Below are positions 38,531 through 52,605 of a stretch of 64,000 nt of DNA, piece after piece. The DNA comes from Himantopus leucocephalus. Lineage: Eukaryota > Chordata > Aves > Charadriiformes > Recurvirostridae. The DNA is taken from contig RSEF01000001.1 of NCBI GenBank assembly GCA_003993805.1, forward strand, positions 181,439,102 to 181,503,101, read 5' to 3'. Below the pieces are notes generated by a model. The model did not search any database. It saw nothing but the letters and a program-made list of their open reading frames with translations, and had not been told where the DNA came from. The position numbers and the translations under genes were made by a program. Position 1 is the stretch's first letter, and each line of letters opens with the position of its first letter.

Positions 38531-41500
38531 AGCAAACAGCTTTTATGAGGGTGAACCGCAGCACCCAGGGATATCAGGTGTCCAAGCTTTTAATCCTATT
38601 ACAAAGACTTGACAACCACTGATGGAAACTGGAAAAACATAAGCCTCCAGCAGGGCAACAAGTGAAGAGGAAGAAGGCAACAGATTTTTAATACTCTTTG
38701 AAACCACTGTACGCATTAAATCAAAATCAAATGTAAAAAGTGACAGAACCGGTAGCTTGCACTTAGTTGTGCAGACGGTGAGTAGTGTCTAAGGAATAAC
38801 ACTTATTTTGCTTTGACGTTAATGAAAATAACTGTTTCCTCTAAGAGGAAAATTGTTCCGCTTAACTAACATAAGAAAAACACAGCAAATGGCCAAGACT
38901 ATTTGTATCTGTGGCTGTCCACTTAAAGTGTTCAGGAGTGCAACAGCCTGTACTTTGAAAGTGGTTTCTAATGTTATGGATTGGATTCTGTCTATGAATC
39001 ATTTTCCTTGTAAACAAATCTTGACAGACGATGCCAGACTACAAGTATTAAAGAATCTGTCACTGACTAAACGGTAGCCTCGATACTCCGCTTTCTGAAG
39101 CTTGTCTTCCCTCTCCCAATTTATTATTGGGTTCAATATCACTCTAAAACAATAGACACTGTAATTTTGAGGCAGAAGGGAGCACTGATTTAGAAAAGCT
39201 CTAATTTCTGAGCCACATGAGCAGTGCCATAATTGGCAATCTATGACTGACCGTGCAAAATTCTGTGACCAGGTTAGGAAGGGTCACGGCAAAATTAACT
39301 CCATCTCCATATCGAACATCAGCATGTAACATGAAATTAACTGTATTGTAGAAGATCTTGCAAAGAAATAGAGAAAATATCTTATTACTGGGAATTCACC
39401 AGCCCTAGAAAATGCAAAAATCTTCCTTGCTTATAGTATTAACAAATATTCATATAATTACTAATATATATATTTAGGTATTATATGTGTTCATATATAT
39501 GTATGACATATGGATATCATCATGTTTTGATGGGAAAGTAGAAAACAATAATCTTAAAGGATTTCTAAAATGGTGACCTTGTTAAGAATACTAGAACTTT
39601 GCATGTAAATTAGAGAATTTTGCTCCAAGTCTGAAATACATTTTGCAGTCATAGACTTTTCTATATCTGTTTTTTATAAAGAGCAAAAAATAAATGTCCA
39701 AAAAAGAGTTTTCAGTGGATGGCGAAGACGAGAGAGTTTGTAGCTAAAAAACCCCAAGACATTCTGGCCCAGATTCATCTTACTTAAGCCGTCTAAGTCT
39801 AAGCCATTTGTAAAAGCTTCTTCTGCAGTTACTGGGCAGACGAAGGCATGCCCAGAGGCCATTCATTCCATTTGTCTCTCGCAGTATTTCCCTCCCCATT
39901 TCATTTGGGCATTACCTGATCACCAGGCACTGCTGACTTCATCCGAATCACAGTGCAATCACACTTGTGCTAAACTAGCCGGCGTAGCGGACCTTCACGT
40001 TAACCACAGCAGGACAGACTACCACACTGAGCATGAAACTAGAGCAAGATGGACAAGCAGCATGTGCTCCACTGAAAGATCCACCAGAACAAAGTTGTCT
40101 CTTCAGCTTTTCTTAACGGATGCAAAAATTAAGATTGGGCTTGCTCTTGCTCAGGACTTGACATTGTGTAGTCAGATTTTCGGTGATTGTTTTTTAATGA
40201 AGCCCTAAGTACCGTGAAAAAAAGCTTTACTATTTTATGGACACGTGCCCTAAAGATGGGGTGAATGACCATTTGGAACTACCTGTCTTCCTTTATTGAA
40301 TCTGTACCTGCATCTGCATCAACACCTACATGTTGGCTAAAATTAAGTGAGATGAACTCACTTTTTGTGTTTAACTCTCATATTTTGTAATGGCTGAATA
40401 TTCAGAATGAGTGAAATGTATGTGTCACAGTGGCAAAAAGCATAAAATTAGAAAAAAGAAAATTAGAAGGAAAAAACGTTTTTCCAGCTAACATTTAGCT
40501 CCTTCAATTACGTACGTGTTTGAAAGTAGGTTCATGGTTTTTTGAGTCTCTGAGTTCTCAAAATACAAGAAAACGTGTTCACTTATCAGAGGTGATGAGA
40601 TTCAAGTAATGTATTAACCGCTCAACTATGTACACTGCATAAAGATTGCAACAATTTCTTGTAAAATAATAAAAGTATCTCATATAATTGATTCTTTTCA
40701 TTGTTTCATAAAATTGCTTTGTTTGATTGCGGGAGAGTTTGGACTGAATTTTCATTACCTACTTCTGAACAATTTACACTGGGATTGAGACAGTATTGAG
40801 CTAATGAGTTAGAATTTATATTGAGCCTTAACTGTCTTCATGAAGTAACTAGGGAAAGAAAATCATGGCAATAATGGAGTATTTTTCATTATAAACTATG
40901 TTGTGCAGCTTTTACAATCAGGTTTTTAATAGATCTAGAGAAATTAAATTGGAATTCTACCAACTTTTGTGCTTTTGTCATCCCATGAAAACGATGTTAA
41001 AAAATGTCAAGACTAAAGTGCTAATCCCATTTCTACTGAAGTAAGGAGGTGGTATTTGTCACGTTTTTCGGGTCCTGTTGTTCATTAAGTAGTAAGATGT
41101 ATATAGAAAAACATTCAGAAATATACACTTTACTGTAATCCCCAATGCTAAATAAAAATGGAGTATAGGTTAAATAGGTCTTGACTGATATTATCCTCAA
41201 GTCCTTATCAAGAGAAATTCCCATGAAAACAGTAGAAACTTTCAAAGTCAGGAGGGTGAAATTATGCCCTATATGAAAAAGGAAGCAATCATATATTGCT
41301 GATCTGTATATTAATACTGCTGAGAATGCATGCATATATACATATTTATTAATATATTCAAAAATTGTTTATTGATTGTATATGGTAAATAAACTTATGC
41401 AGAGTGTATAGATTACTTCTTATGCATAAACGTACATATACTCAATCTCAGCATTATACATAAATATGCACCATGAATAATATAAGCCATCAGATTAGAA

Positions 41501-42286
41501 GATTTTACACTTTTTCTTATGTATAAATGTACAAATTAATAATGTTATATGACTTTTTAGTATTGTCCTTTAATTGTATTCTTCTGTTTAATTTTGTGGG
41601 TATTTCTTATGAGGAGGTCTGCAATAGTGAAAAAGTTTATTTCTCAAATGTATGAATTACTGCTCATCTCAATACTTATTTGTCCACATTCTTCCTTGCT
41701 GTTAGTCCATTCCACTACCAGAAGACTGCAGCAATCAATTAATAACCCCTTACAATTTAATTAATAATATGAAATAAAAATTGAATGTACAAAATCAGTC
41801 AAGTCAGCCAAGCACATATACACTCATGTTGGTGCCCTCAATAAATTGAATTTTTAGTTACTTCCTATAATGTTTATTTATTCACAAATATGAATGTAGT
41901 TTAAATTTTAATTGACATAACAGGCAGTACTTTTGCAGGCAAAAATATTCTCTCATGTATAAAACAAAAGCCATATATAGTTTTACTTGCTAAGATTGGC
42001 AGAAGTATATGTACAGTATACATCAAACACAAACTTAATGTGAATGAACAAAACTGTAATACTTTTAGGTTTGTGTTACCACCCTTAACCTTAAAAAGTT
42101 ATCCTTACGTATCTTTTTCAGAGGGTGGGAAAAAAAATAGTCATTCCCCTAACCCCCAAATTAAAAGAAATAACAAAAAAATTGCCACTTGCAAAACAGG
42201 TTAGCTTGCTGGCCTTGCCTGCAAATTCAGACATTGAAAATTTGGAGTCTTCCTTCATCCAAATAATATATATTCATTCCCCACAG

Positions 42287-42442
42287 GCAGCAGTGATGGT
42301 TCTTGGGATAAGGAAAAACTTCAGTCTCCCCCCACCCAAGGATCACAGCCCTCTGTTAACCACCCCAACTTGCCTGGACAGCATAATGTTCCAGTTAGCC
42401 ATCCTCTCAACCCTCTTCAACAGAACCACCTTCTGCCAAATG
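42287..42442 (+). CDS. DACH1: DACH1 in-frame cassette exon (156 nt), linker region
   Basis: This internal coding exon follows the acceptor ccccacag and ends before the donor gtacgg. Its first two bases complete a Gly codon whose first base is in the upstream exon. The body encodes SSDGSWDKEKLQ, then a Pro/Gln/Asn/His-rich run ending in QQNHLLPN, and the last base (g) opens the next Gly codon. The length is exactly 52 codons with phase 1 at both ends, so including or skipping it keeps the frame. Human DACH1 has a long and a short isoform differing by 52 residues at this point (from memory), so this is very likely the alternatively spliced exon. The splice sites are modest: the pyrimidine tract is broken by an AT-rich purine stretch, and the donor departs from consensus at +4 and +6. 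The segment has no known fold and is probably disordered. Confidence 0.93.
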
Positions 42443-42980
42443 GTACGGGTTGACATCTTTCAGCACTAACATTAGCAGTTATCCAATTCCTGTCTTTATT
42501 TTGTGTTTATATAAATAGGCTATGAAAAATCAAAGATGTGGGAAATATTGGAATACTTCCTTTAGAGTAATAAGCAGGGGAAGTGGAGACAATAAAGAAC
42601 AAATACATATGCAATAAAATTGATACTTAAAATAACTGCTAACCTGTGCATCAGTGGCATAATAATGCATTGCTAAGGCACCTTACAGCAGATATTAAAA
42701 AAGATAATAAACAGCCATTGGTTAGCAATGATATCATACATTACACTGATACGAACAAACTAAGAGGTCTCATAGCCTCTCCTTGTGGCTAGAAACTCTT
42801 CATGGTTGCTAGTGATTTACCCACGCATATCCTGGAAGAGAACTGACATACAGCTGCTTTGTCCTGCAGTGTGAACCATCTTGTCACCCATCGCTTGTAT
42901 ATTGTCCATCAGGAGGAAAAAAAAAAAAAAAAAGACAATGTTTTAAAAAACATATTTCCTTTTTTTTTCCCCTCCACCAG
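42443..42980 (+). other. DACH1: DACH1 short intron (538 nt) between cassette exon and next exon
   Basis: The intron begins gtacgg and ends ctccaccag. It is very short for this gene, whose other introns here are 2.4 kb to more than 42 kb. It holds a 17-base A run (42917-42933) and ends in a long, strong pyrimidine tract just before the acceptor. This acceptor looks much stronger than the one of the preceding exon, which fits a constitutive exon downstream of an optional one. No other gene or repeat family is recognised inside it. Confidence 0.9.
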
Positions 42981-43153
42981 GATTGGAACTTCCTTTTATG
43001 ATGATGCCCCACCCGTTAATTCCTGTGAGCCTACCTCCAGCATCTGTCACGATGGCAATGAGCCAGATGAATCACCTTAGTACCATCGCCAACATGGCGG
43101 CAGCAGCACAAGTGCAGAGTCCTCCATCCAGAGTTGAGACATCTGTTATTAAG
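42981..43153 (+). CDS. DACH1: DACH1 coding exon (173 nt), Met/Ala-rich linker
   Basis: The exon starts after the acceptor ctccaccag. Its first two bases (ga) complete a Gly codon, and it continues LELPFMMMPHPLIPVSLPP, then a Met-rich stretch with NHLSTIANMAAAAQVQ, ending SRVETSVIK on a complete codon at 43151-43153. It encodes 57 full codons and then splices in phase 0. At 173 nt it is not a multiple of three and cannot be skipped alone without a frameshift. The preceding phase-1 junction can be fed either by the 156-nt cassette or by the exon upstream of it, because both would supply the g of the same Gly codon. The donor is gtgact, which lacks the usual G at +5 and so relies on the AAG at the exon end. 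The residues are essentially those of vertebrate DACH1. The region lies between the two conserved Dach boxes and is expected to be mostly unstructured. Confidence 0.95.
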
Positions 43154-46100
43154 GTGACTATATTAATAAAATAAATAAATTCTAGCACACTCACAACTGT
43201 CATAACTATTGTAAAGGTGTCAGATGTTATAAGGTAAGTCATAAAGTCAATATGTATGAGAAATTCAACTGTTATAGCTCTGGGAGCCCAGTAGGTTGCT
43301 GGTGGCCATTGTTACCTTCTCAGTTCTCCTCCCCTTCTCTAAATCAACATTAAAACAGTGTTCAAGTTGAAGCATTTTCAGACAGAATGTACAGCTTTCT
43401 GCTTTCTCATATTTCATGGTCTGTAATCTAATGGTCATGTTCCTTAAGATATCAGGGAAGAAATTACTCCTTTCTTAAATTAGAAGGGACTGTTCATCAA
43501 ACTTTTAAATCTAAGCATTTGAACTGAAATGCTGCAAATTATCTGAAGAAGGCTGAAAGCCTTGATACTTTGCCTCTGCAGAACCTGAATTGCCAAATCC
43601 CAGAACAGAATGGGATGAAGCTGCACAGAACAGACCCGGTGATCTACAGGCCAGAACTGTAGTATTGTAGAGATATCTCAAAAATATCTGATATCTGAAA
43701 TTGTCTACCCAATTAAGGTTTTGTTTGCTGCCTGTAACTAAATTAATCTGGTTGTGGAGGTATTTAGCACAGGCAAGGAGTCTTTCTCCTTCTGACTGAA
43801 GGTGATCTGTTTTGATTATAAAGTCATTTCTCCCTTACCACTAGATATTTATAATTTAATTTGACATTTATTCAGATATTTGCATTTTACCTGTTATACT
43901 TCTTTAGTTCTAATAAATGAGATATGGACAGTCAACAAACTTTTGTGCTTTTATGTAACATTCATATGTTAGAAATAGACATGTGAAGGCAAGGTTATTT
44001 GGTATTTTAGGGCTATGTTGGAAATCTGTCCATTAATGTACTTCCTTCGACAAAAATCGGGTAAACTTAAAATCTCAATCAAGAGTTGCAAAAGTTTTGA
44101 ATTTCATGATAATTTAAGAGAAAAATATGGTCTGGTGACCTAATTTTGGCACCTGCACTTTCAAATGTGGGATCTCCTTTGGAGGCCTTCAGTGGCATCC
44201 CTTTTTCACCTTTGATGATATGGGGAGTTAAGACATTGGTTTGAGAATTGTTTCTTTAGGTGCTATGTCAGCAAGGCTAGGTTTCACCCCCAATGTCCAT
44301 CTTCCCCATATCTTGGGTACACAAATACTCTTCTGCTAACTAACTGTTTGATTACATGGTGATTTCTGCACCTTTGTTTTTCTATTTTCACTTGAGCAGT
44401 ACTTAGTAAAAGTTACGTGATACTAAAGTTCTCTGGAACATACGTGGTGCTCTATTTCATTCTAAATTTATTTTCTTAATTGGAACAGTGACCGCTGGTA
44501 TTACAGAGGTATCTAAGAAATGAAGGTTGGGATGGAGCACATGCTAAATGACAGCTGAGAAGTATGAATTACTATGGCATCAAAACTTTGTTTTCACTAT
44601 TTTTCCTACTATTGTCCCTTCTTTCATTTTCTGTAAGCCATTTGATTTCATATGTAAGTGTACAAAATTTGACCTTCACGAGCATTGGTAACCTTCTGTT
44701 TCTAAACTTTGACAAACTGATTTCTGGCTTGTAAAGCAACTTTACAAGCCAATTGTAGCTATTAACGTTGCCTGAGTTACTGTGGCCTGCATTTAAATAT
44801 GTCTATGGGAGCATACCACAATGTGACCCCTGATCTTTGTCTCTAGTTACCAAAATCAGGTATATTTGGAGTACAGCATAGCTCCTAGGCTGTGTAAAAA
44901 AGGTTTCCTTTTGTGGAAAGTAGGTCCTGGTGTGTTCACGTATCTCACGCCATTATGGGAACATTGCTGGACCTAGGAAGCACTTAACTAAGAAGTACTT
45001 CTGGCCCATCTGATCTAAACCTGTCTAGTAAGTTTAAAAGTATTGGACTGTGAAAGGGAGACTCTGTCATCATGTAACTATGTGTATTATTTTAAGCATC
45101 AACAGTGCCGTACCAGAAAATTTTCCTGATCCCAGAGTTCCTTAACTTATTAACTAGTTAATTCTTGTAGTTCATCTAGTTGGGAAGATAGTTTTGTTAT
45201 AATCTAGGTGGAGATTTTGAAAGTACCTGGCAATTTTGGTTCTCTGAAACATTTTAGCAGCACTTTGTAACTGGAAAATCATGGGGTTTTTTTTTTCAAA
45301 ATCTTGCTTATTTAAGCATTTGTTTGTATTAATAATCTACACGATTTATCTCTGTCATTTCTGAAAATTCAACTATCCCATACACATGCTAAGAAAAACT
45401 TCATCATAGCCGCCAACTTTTGTGCAGCTCCTGGCATAGCATCTCGTGCAAGTTATTTAACAAACCAGGTTTCCTGTTCCCATCTGGTTTGCACATAACC
45501 ATAAATTAAAAAGATGTGAATTTACAATGAAGTTCTTTTAAATAGCCAAATTAACCTAAGTTCTGTTTAGAAAAGTGTGCTCACTCAAGGGTGAAATATA
45601 CCTTTTTTAGAGTTTCATACGATTAAATTAGTATTGGGACATTTACCTGATGGAGACACTACCTCAACACTGCTGTGACTTCTTCAGTCAAGGCCTGTGA
45701 CATATTGCCCACAATACATTTATACCACAGGTAAATATATAAACACAAATGTTAATCTGCCATCCAAAACTCACTTCTAAAGGTAAGATCTTGCTGCACG
45801 TAGTTATTTCAATAATGCTGTAAGGGCTCAGGAATTTACTTTTACAGGACTTTCCTACTCTTTCCGTCAGCCCCTTTGTGGTACAATGTACGTCTAGATT
45901 TATGCCCTCTGTTATTGTCTACTGTGGATGAACATAGTCATGTGGACAGAGGTAGCATGGCCAAGTAATTATGTTCTTATTTTTTAATACTGAACAAGAT
46001 TGAAACATAAACCCCAGCAACATAAAAGCATGAGGTCATTGTTACGGGGATTTTCTTCCCATGAGTATGGACATAATGTCACTGGCAATATACCTGTTTC

Positions 46101-49100
46101 TCACTAGGCATAGTCAGAGGCTGTGACTTTAGTGTCCATTGAACTGAGTAGTTGAGCAGCAAACTCTCTAATCAGCATACTTTTTGAACCTTGCAATGGC
46201 AATATAAAGATTATGAATAATAACTTACGCTACAATCAAAATAAATAGCTTAGAGAATAGACGTAAGTGAGAAGGTCAAACCTCCTTTTTCTTTATTTTT
46301 ACAGGAATGGATAAATAGTGCAGTTGCTCTATTTCCCAAAACTGTTTGTTATTGGAATCATATCTTCCTTTCTTTTACTGCTACATTTTTAGACTTTTTG
46401 GTTTTTTATTTCATTCTCTTCTGGCTCATTTTTTTTAACCCTAATTTTACTGAAATGTTTTTCCTCAGTGACAGTGTTTCCACAAGCTGATTTGAAAAGT
46501 TAGTGAATCACTCATCTTGGAGTTCATAGTTGTAACCTGAAATGACAGCGTAGATTTGAAATTAGAGTATGAGATGTTTACAAGTTTAAACTCTGCTTGA
46601 AAGTTAAGAGATCTATGAGAAATTTCTACTCTGAAAAGCAAAGCAACAGTAATCTTATCTAATTAAGTAACAAAGAACAAAATTAAGTCTTAGAAAATCT
46701 GAGTCTTCAGATTATAAACAACCTGGTTCACTGGATAGAAGAATTGCCTTTGTGAACAGTGCCACAGTAGATGACTTGCTGACCTTTCCTTCCAATTCAC
46801 CGAGTTCACAGTTAGTGCTGTTATCTTTAAACTCACAAAGCTTCAAATGCCTTTCTATTACTGGGCAATATTTCATTTCTTCATGATAAGAAGTTGGAAT
46901 AAAGCTGAGATCATGTACTAACCAAACATTTTATCCTGCTATGTTCAGGAGATGAGACAAAGACAAAATTACAAGGGAAGCCTTGCAAAGCAACACCTTA
47001 GATTTGGCAGTGAACTCTGAGCTCTAAAATCTTCAGAATTATATTTCAGGAGAGTGTTGTGCCCTTTTGAACATGAGATGAACATTAGATGTCTTTTTGT
47101 AATGGAATGTTTAGATATATGAGTTGGATGAATAAAAGGAGAGCAACAACAAGCAGGGACAGCAGATTGTGACAGCAATGAATTGCAGTGAGTGTGACAG
47201 CTGTGACCTGGGGATGCTTTAGACATGAGGTGGCTTTCATCACCTGCCCATGGTTTCAAAGGCTCAGCTTGTTAGCAGTTTCACTACATCAGTTTTTTTT
47301 CACTCAGCAGAAAGATATATGAAAATATAAAGGACATACCTCATATTAACAGCAACTTGAAATAATTCTACATTGTAATATTTAGAACAGAGCAGCATGC
47401 CAGAATCAAAAATTGCACTGTATCTGTATGTTACTAATACTTATAGAAAAAATTAAGAATAGAGCAGAGAAACCAATATCTCCAGCTGAAAAAGTCACCA
47501 GTGGCACAGTAGTTTTCCATTGCATATTAAATACACAAGACTACATTTTGCTGATTCTCTAAATATATCACATCAGTGGTTGCCTTATACTTGTTTATAA
47601 GGTTATATCTTCCTGTTATCCAATAGCAGAAAATTACTAGTAATTTATTTAACCAAGGTAGCTGCTGACAGATATTTTTTTTTTTAAGTAACTGTTTATT
47701 GGTCTATTCTGACATGAAATTTTATTTTAATGCTTATCCACCTTTTCATTTTTCGTTGGCAATATATGTGTGTTCCTATTGGCTTAATTTAATGTTCCTA
47801 TATTTTTCTCCTATAATTATTGTCAAAAAGTCCAAATAACAGCCAATAGGTAGAAGTATGACACTGCCATACAGAGATGATAGAACAGAGCACGTTTAAA
47901 TGTCTCACGTCAGGGTGGTGGTAAACAAGTTCAGAGAGTGGACCTGAAATGAAACAGACTCTAAGAGAAAAATGAGGGAGTTCACTTCATGGAGGGGGTG
48001 GGCAGCAAAGAGCGGGACTGTAGAAGCTTCAGTTTAAGTCTTCTGTAACTGCTGTGTGAGCAGCCTTGAGTTTAGTGCAGACTTTTAATACCAAAAGGTG
48101 TCAATCATCATAAGTTTCAGTGTAAAAGAGTTTACTGATAACTTATTTTCCAGTTACAGAAATTATGACTTTTTTTATAGGATTAGATAAATTATTTTTC
48201 AAAATTGGCTGACACACCATCCTGTAGAGACAGGAGGAGTAGGAAGCACCTTGAAAGTACGATTAGACATCCTGGATAGAAACCCCTTCCAATTTGCTGC
48301 TATTACAATGAAGTAGAATTTTCTTGCGCTATAAACTTGAGAAAACTGCCAGAATTGTCAATACATCAGATGTTACTGTAAAATCTTTAGATGTGCCTGT
48401 CTTCGCTCATTGAGTAAAATTACATCCAAAGCCTATGTTATAGGACCATCACTGAATTTCGAAAGACGTAAGACTAACATTAGGAAACACCAGAATGCCT
48501 CTACAACCTTAATGTGACAGCATTCCATCCATATAGTACGGTACAATTTTAATTTTCCCATTACATATTGTATTTTTCCACAGAACTCCTCACTTACTCA
48601 GTGAATGGTTATTTATTCCGTATTTGATTTTTTTTTAAAATCAGTGTCTGGCCCAGTCTTATTTAACTTACGTTAGCTGAATCCTGTGTTGAATATAAAA
48701 GTTTTCTATGGACAGTTCTGTGCCTTACCAGAAAAGTATTATGCAAACAGTGGTAGATGCATATTTGCACCATTCCTATGAAGCTGGGAATGCGATACCC
48801 ATTTTACAGAAAGGGAATGAGAACAAAATTGGCAGAAATTCCCTTTTTGGATGCCTGACCTGAAAAAACCCTGACTTTTCAGGTAACCTATTATTTCTAG
48901 AGACATCTGTGCATTCAAAACAGAAATTTTGACATTACTTTAAAGTGATTTTCTTGAATGCATAGAAAAATATACTATACAAAAATTCATGAAGAGTGAA
49001 GCTACTTTCATTTCCTCATTATCTGATACATGAAGTAGAATTGTTTTCTTCTTTGTATAAGGAGAAATTTGATATAATATAAAACATTTAAATAGTAAAA

Positions 49101-52100
49101 AGTAAGTACAATAAATATTCTAGAACAAAAATAAGACTATCAGCTTTTAAAACATCTACTTTTACATATTGGGAAAGCAAACATGAAAATTATGATGTAC
49201 CTATAAAGTTTGAAGTATATTATAAACCAAATGAGTATTTCATTTTCTTTATATCATAACTGCAGAAAATATGATGTCTTAAAACTTAAAACTATGAATA
49301 TGCCCGTAACATAAAAAATCTCCAGGTTAGCCAGAATAACTTTTTTTTTTAATGTTAATATAAATATGTATATGCACACTTACTTCTGTTTTTTCCTTCA
49401 GCATGAGAAGGTCTTAGGTCAAAGTGTCACTGAACTCCTTTATCATGGCTTAATCATCTTTATATTAGAGGACACTCTGTCCCACCTCATTAATTAGTTC
49501 TATCTTTATGATTAAAATTATTTATTTTAACTTTTAATGCAGTTTTTTTTATAATGATCTTAGAGGATGGTCGCTATATATCTGGTAAGTTGTAACTCAG
49601 CATAATGTCTTTTTTAAAAATAATATGGGATCCTATTATTTGTTTTAACACGTGTATTTCTGAGGTGCAGTTTGAAGCTAATAGCACCCATATCCTTATA
49701 TGAATTAATTTGTGTCATGTAAAATAGGTATCTACAGATAACACATGACACAGAGAAGGTAGTACAAATTTTTCTGTTGGGCAATTTGCATATTCACATG
49801 TGTAACCGGGAACTATGCATGTGGTGTAAGATTAATTTGATGCAAAATGGCCGTGAGGCCAGGTACAATGGATGGGATTCATTTTGCTGTCTGCTAGGGC
49901 ATAATTCATTGAAACTCTTTTAGATAGCTACTTTAGAGTGAGGTGAATTGTACCTTGGAAAAGTAAATGTATGGGTAAAAAAATGAGCCTAGGGTGACTA
50001 GCTCAGATGTAGACATTTGTACTGTAGACAACTACATTTAGTCAGATGAATTCTTGGTGTTTGGCTGGATGTACAGCTTGGATTGACTTTGAGGGGTGAA
50101 TTCCCACTGCTGCTTCTTAAGCTTGAATGGTTGCTTTCCAAGTAAGATTATATTTTCAAAAGAGGAGAGAAAAAAATAAAAATGAAGTCTGTCCGACTTG
50201 CCAATGAGAAATTGCAAATTCAATTTGAAGAGGTTTTTTGCACGTCTATACGTTTGCGTGTTTCATGGGGTTTTTTGTATGCCTTAGAAGAATATTTTGG
50301 TTGTTAGACCAAACATACATTTCCAAGGCAAAATATAATTTATAAATTTAATTGAAAGGATGCACTCAAAAAATAAGCAAGTCCAAAATAGTCAGGACAT
50401 TTTTATCAAAATCCAGAATTCTGTACTATGAGGCTCTGTGGCACTTCCAGGAATGATCCTGCTTCATCATGGTTCCAGACTGTCAACACCTTGGGCACTT
50501 CTCTAGTTTCACCATGTTAAAGGGTTACTTTGGAGTGTTCTGTTTTGACTTCCTGTCAGTTAACCACCGCTGATATTCCCAATAACCCTATAGTAATCAG
50601 AACAATAAAAATCAAGCAATTCCAATCAAGCAATTTTTCTCTGACTTTAAGCACAAATGTCCTTAAGGAGTTTGTTCAACACTGAAGAGCATCAGGACAG
50701 CTGAATGGTTTTAATAGCAATATACTTCTACAGTTATACTTAGATGCATGTCTAGAACTCAGTCCATGACTAAAATTAAAGGATGACTAAGGCCACGAGA
50801 TGAGTCTTACCGAGAAACAAACTAGAACAAAGGAAGAAGCTGAGACTGAAAATACCTGTAGGAGAGAAATATGCAGGTGATGAAGCTGTGCATGCAAAAC
50901 CAGTTGTCTGTTGGAAGTGGACATATTCCAATTTTATCAGAAGGATTCTGGAATATTATGACTAAGGAACAGGAATGGCAAAGAATAAAGAATGTTTGTG
51001 GAAAGGCTGAGATGGTGAGAGCCTAGATGATATCACTTCATTGTCTATCTTCTTAAAAGCAGGAGGATTAATCCTACACATATTACCTGAAATGTGTTCT
51101 TGTGCATAGTGATATAGGGACCAACAGCTGAACTCCATCAAGTTTATGTTTTGGTTGGTTTTTGAGGAAGACTTTTGTTAATGAGGCACTTTTCAAACAA
51201 CGAAAACATGCTGCTGGAGCAAGAGGCAAAAAAAAGAGATTAATATCGAATAACTACCTTTGTGACCTGGTAAGAAGAAAAAAGATGCATATGATACAGA
51301 GGAGAAAGTATTTATGGTCTTCTGGATACCATTACTGATATATTAAGATAAATCTTAATAGGAAGTTACTTAAAAGGAACTTTTGAAATGAGATCTTACA
51401 GTATGGTCTTTGCATCTATGCAAAGAGCTGTTTGAAAAATGTAGAAAAATGTTGCTAAGTACATCACTTCTGTTTTACTTGGAGAGACTGAAACAGTGTT
51501 ATGTTGTGAGTGCTATGTGGTATTCTGGAACAAAATTGAAGGGATTTCTAATTCTAGAGACAACTTCAATCTCACAAGTTAAAATCTGACAGTTAAAATC
51601 TTATACCTGTTTTTTACAAAGTAAAAAAAATAAAAAAAGGCCAGTGTCACAGGAACAATTTTGTTATTTATGAAATGGACTTGATATTGAAGGTGTCTAA
51701 CTTATAATGTCAGTGGAGTAAGAGTACAGGAAAATGCATTGTATCTCCCTAAAGTGAAAGTTTCGTATATGGTAGGAGCACTTTTGGAGGAGTTAAATGT
51801 CAGATTCTTAAATGCTTAGGATTCATGATTTGGATCAGATTGTAAAGAGCACCAAGATAAGTAAATGCTCCAGATTTGACCCTTAAAAGTCTGTTGTCCA
51901 TTGCTTAGTATAGCCTCCAGTTCTGATGCCTAATTGAGAGTCCTACCAATTTTGAAAAGTTGGTCAACCATATATTAAATTGCTGCATATGCTCTAAATT
52001 GTTCACACTACTTTTTACTTGTGAGTACCTGTAGGAACAAACAGGGAAGCAAAAAATGGAGAAAAAAGGTGGCTAGTGAGGGTTATGTTTTACAAGCAAT

Positions 52101-52574
52101 AAATAATTCTCCATTTCTTGCTTTCTAGTAAATATTGCCAATAGAGTTTTGGGAGGTGTTCAGTCTATCAGCTAGTAATGCAAGGATAATGTTTTTGGCA
52201 TCCTGCTGCCACTCCAAAAGGCAGCAGATCTTTTGTGGGTCCTCTCTGTCAACCTGCTGTGGACATCTCGAAACCCTTCAGTGGCTCAGATGGCTCAAAT
52301 GTGAGCAGCTGAATTGAGCCATAGGTATCCGGTTTTGGAGGAGACTCCGTTGACTTTATTGTCTATATCTCAATTGGCTGAAATGGGAGACACTTACCTC
52401 CAAGGTGGGCAGCATCACGTGGCATCCTAGAGACCAGTATCTGAAGTTTCATCCCTAGCTCGTGTGTCAAAACTGCATTTAAATACTTACATTTAGATGT
52501 GTTGATTTCAGACTGTATTTCAAACTACAGTTTCCTCATAGTTAATTTTAGCAAAACAAAGTAACTCAGATTTC

Positions 52575-52605
52575 ATTTATTTATTTATTTGTTTGTTTGT
52601 TTGTT
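52575..52605. repeat. (TTTA)n(TTTG)n simple repeat
   Basis: About four TTTA-type units pass into about four TTTG units. Confidence 0.9.

Larger units (their letters stand above)
31223..42286 (+). other. DACH1: DACH1 intron, last part before the cassette exon
   Basis: No gene is seen. It includes the triplicated block at 31446-31986, an (AAT)n tract with a complementary ATT-rich tract (33190-33325), the N-flanking duplicate at 34602-34675, tandem duplications at 34902-34929 and 35651-35700, and an AATTAATTA-containing stretch near 38380-38530. The last few hundred bases are AT-rich and lead into the acceptor of the 156-nt exon. The DACH1 exon expected upstream of the cassette is not in this window. 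Confidence 0.7.

Noticed and set aside
42125..42469. 114-codon open frame overlapping the cassette exon
   Set aside because: It is in a different phase from the DACH1 frame, which is the one that joins the neighbouring exons.
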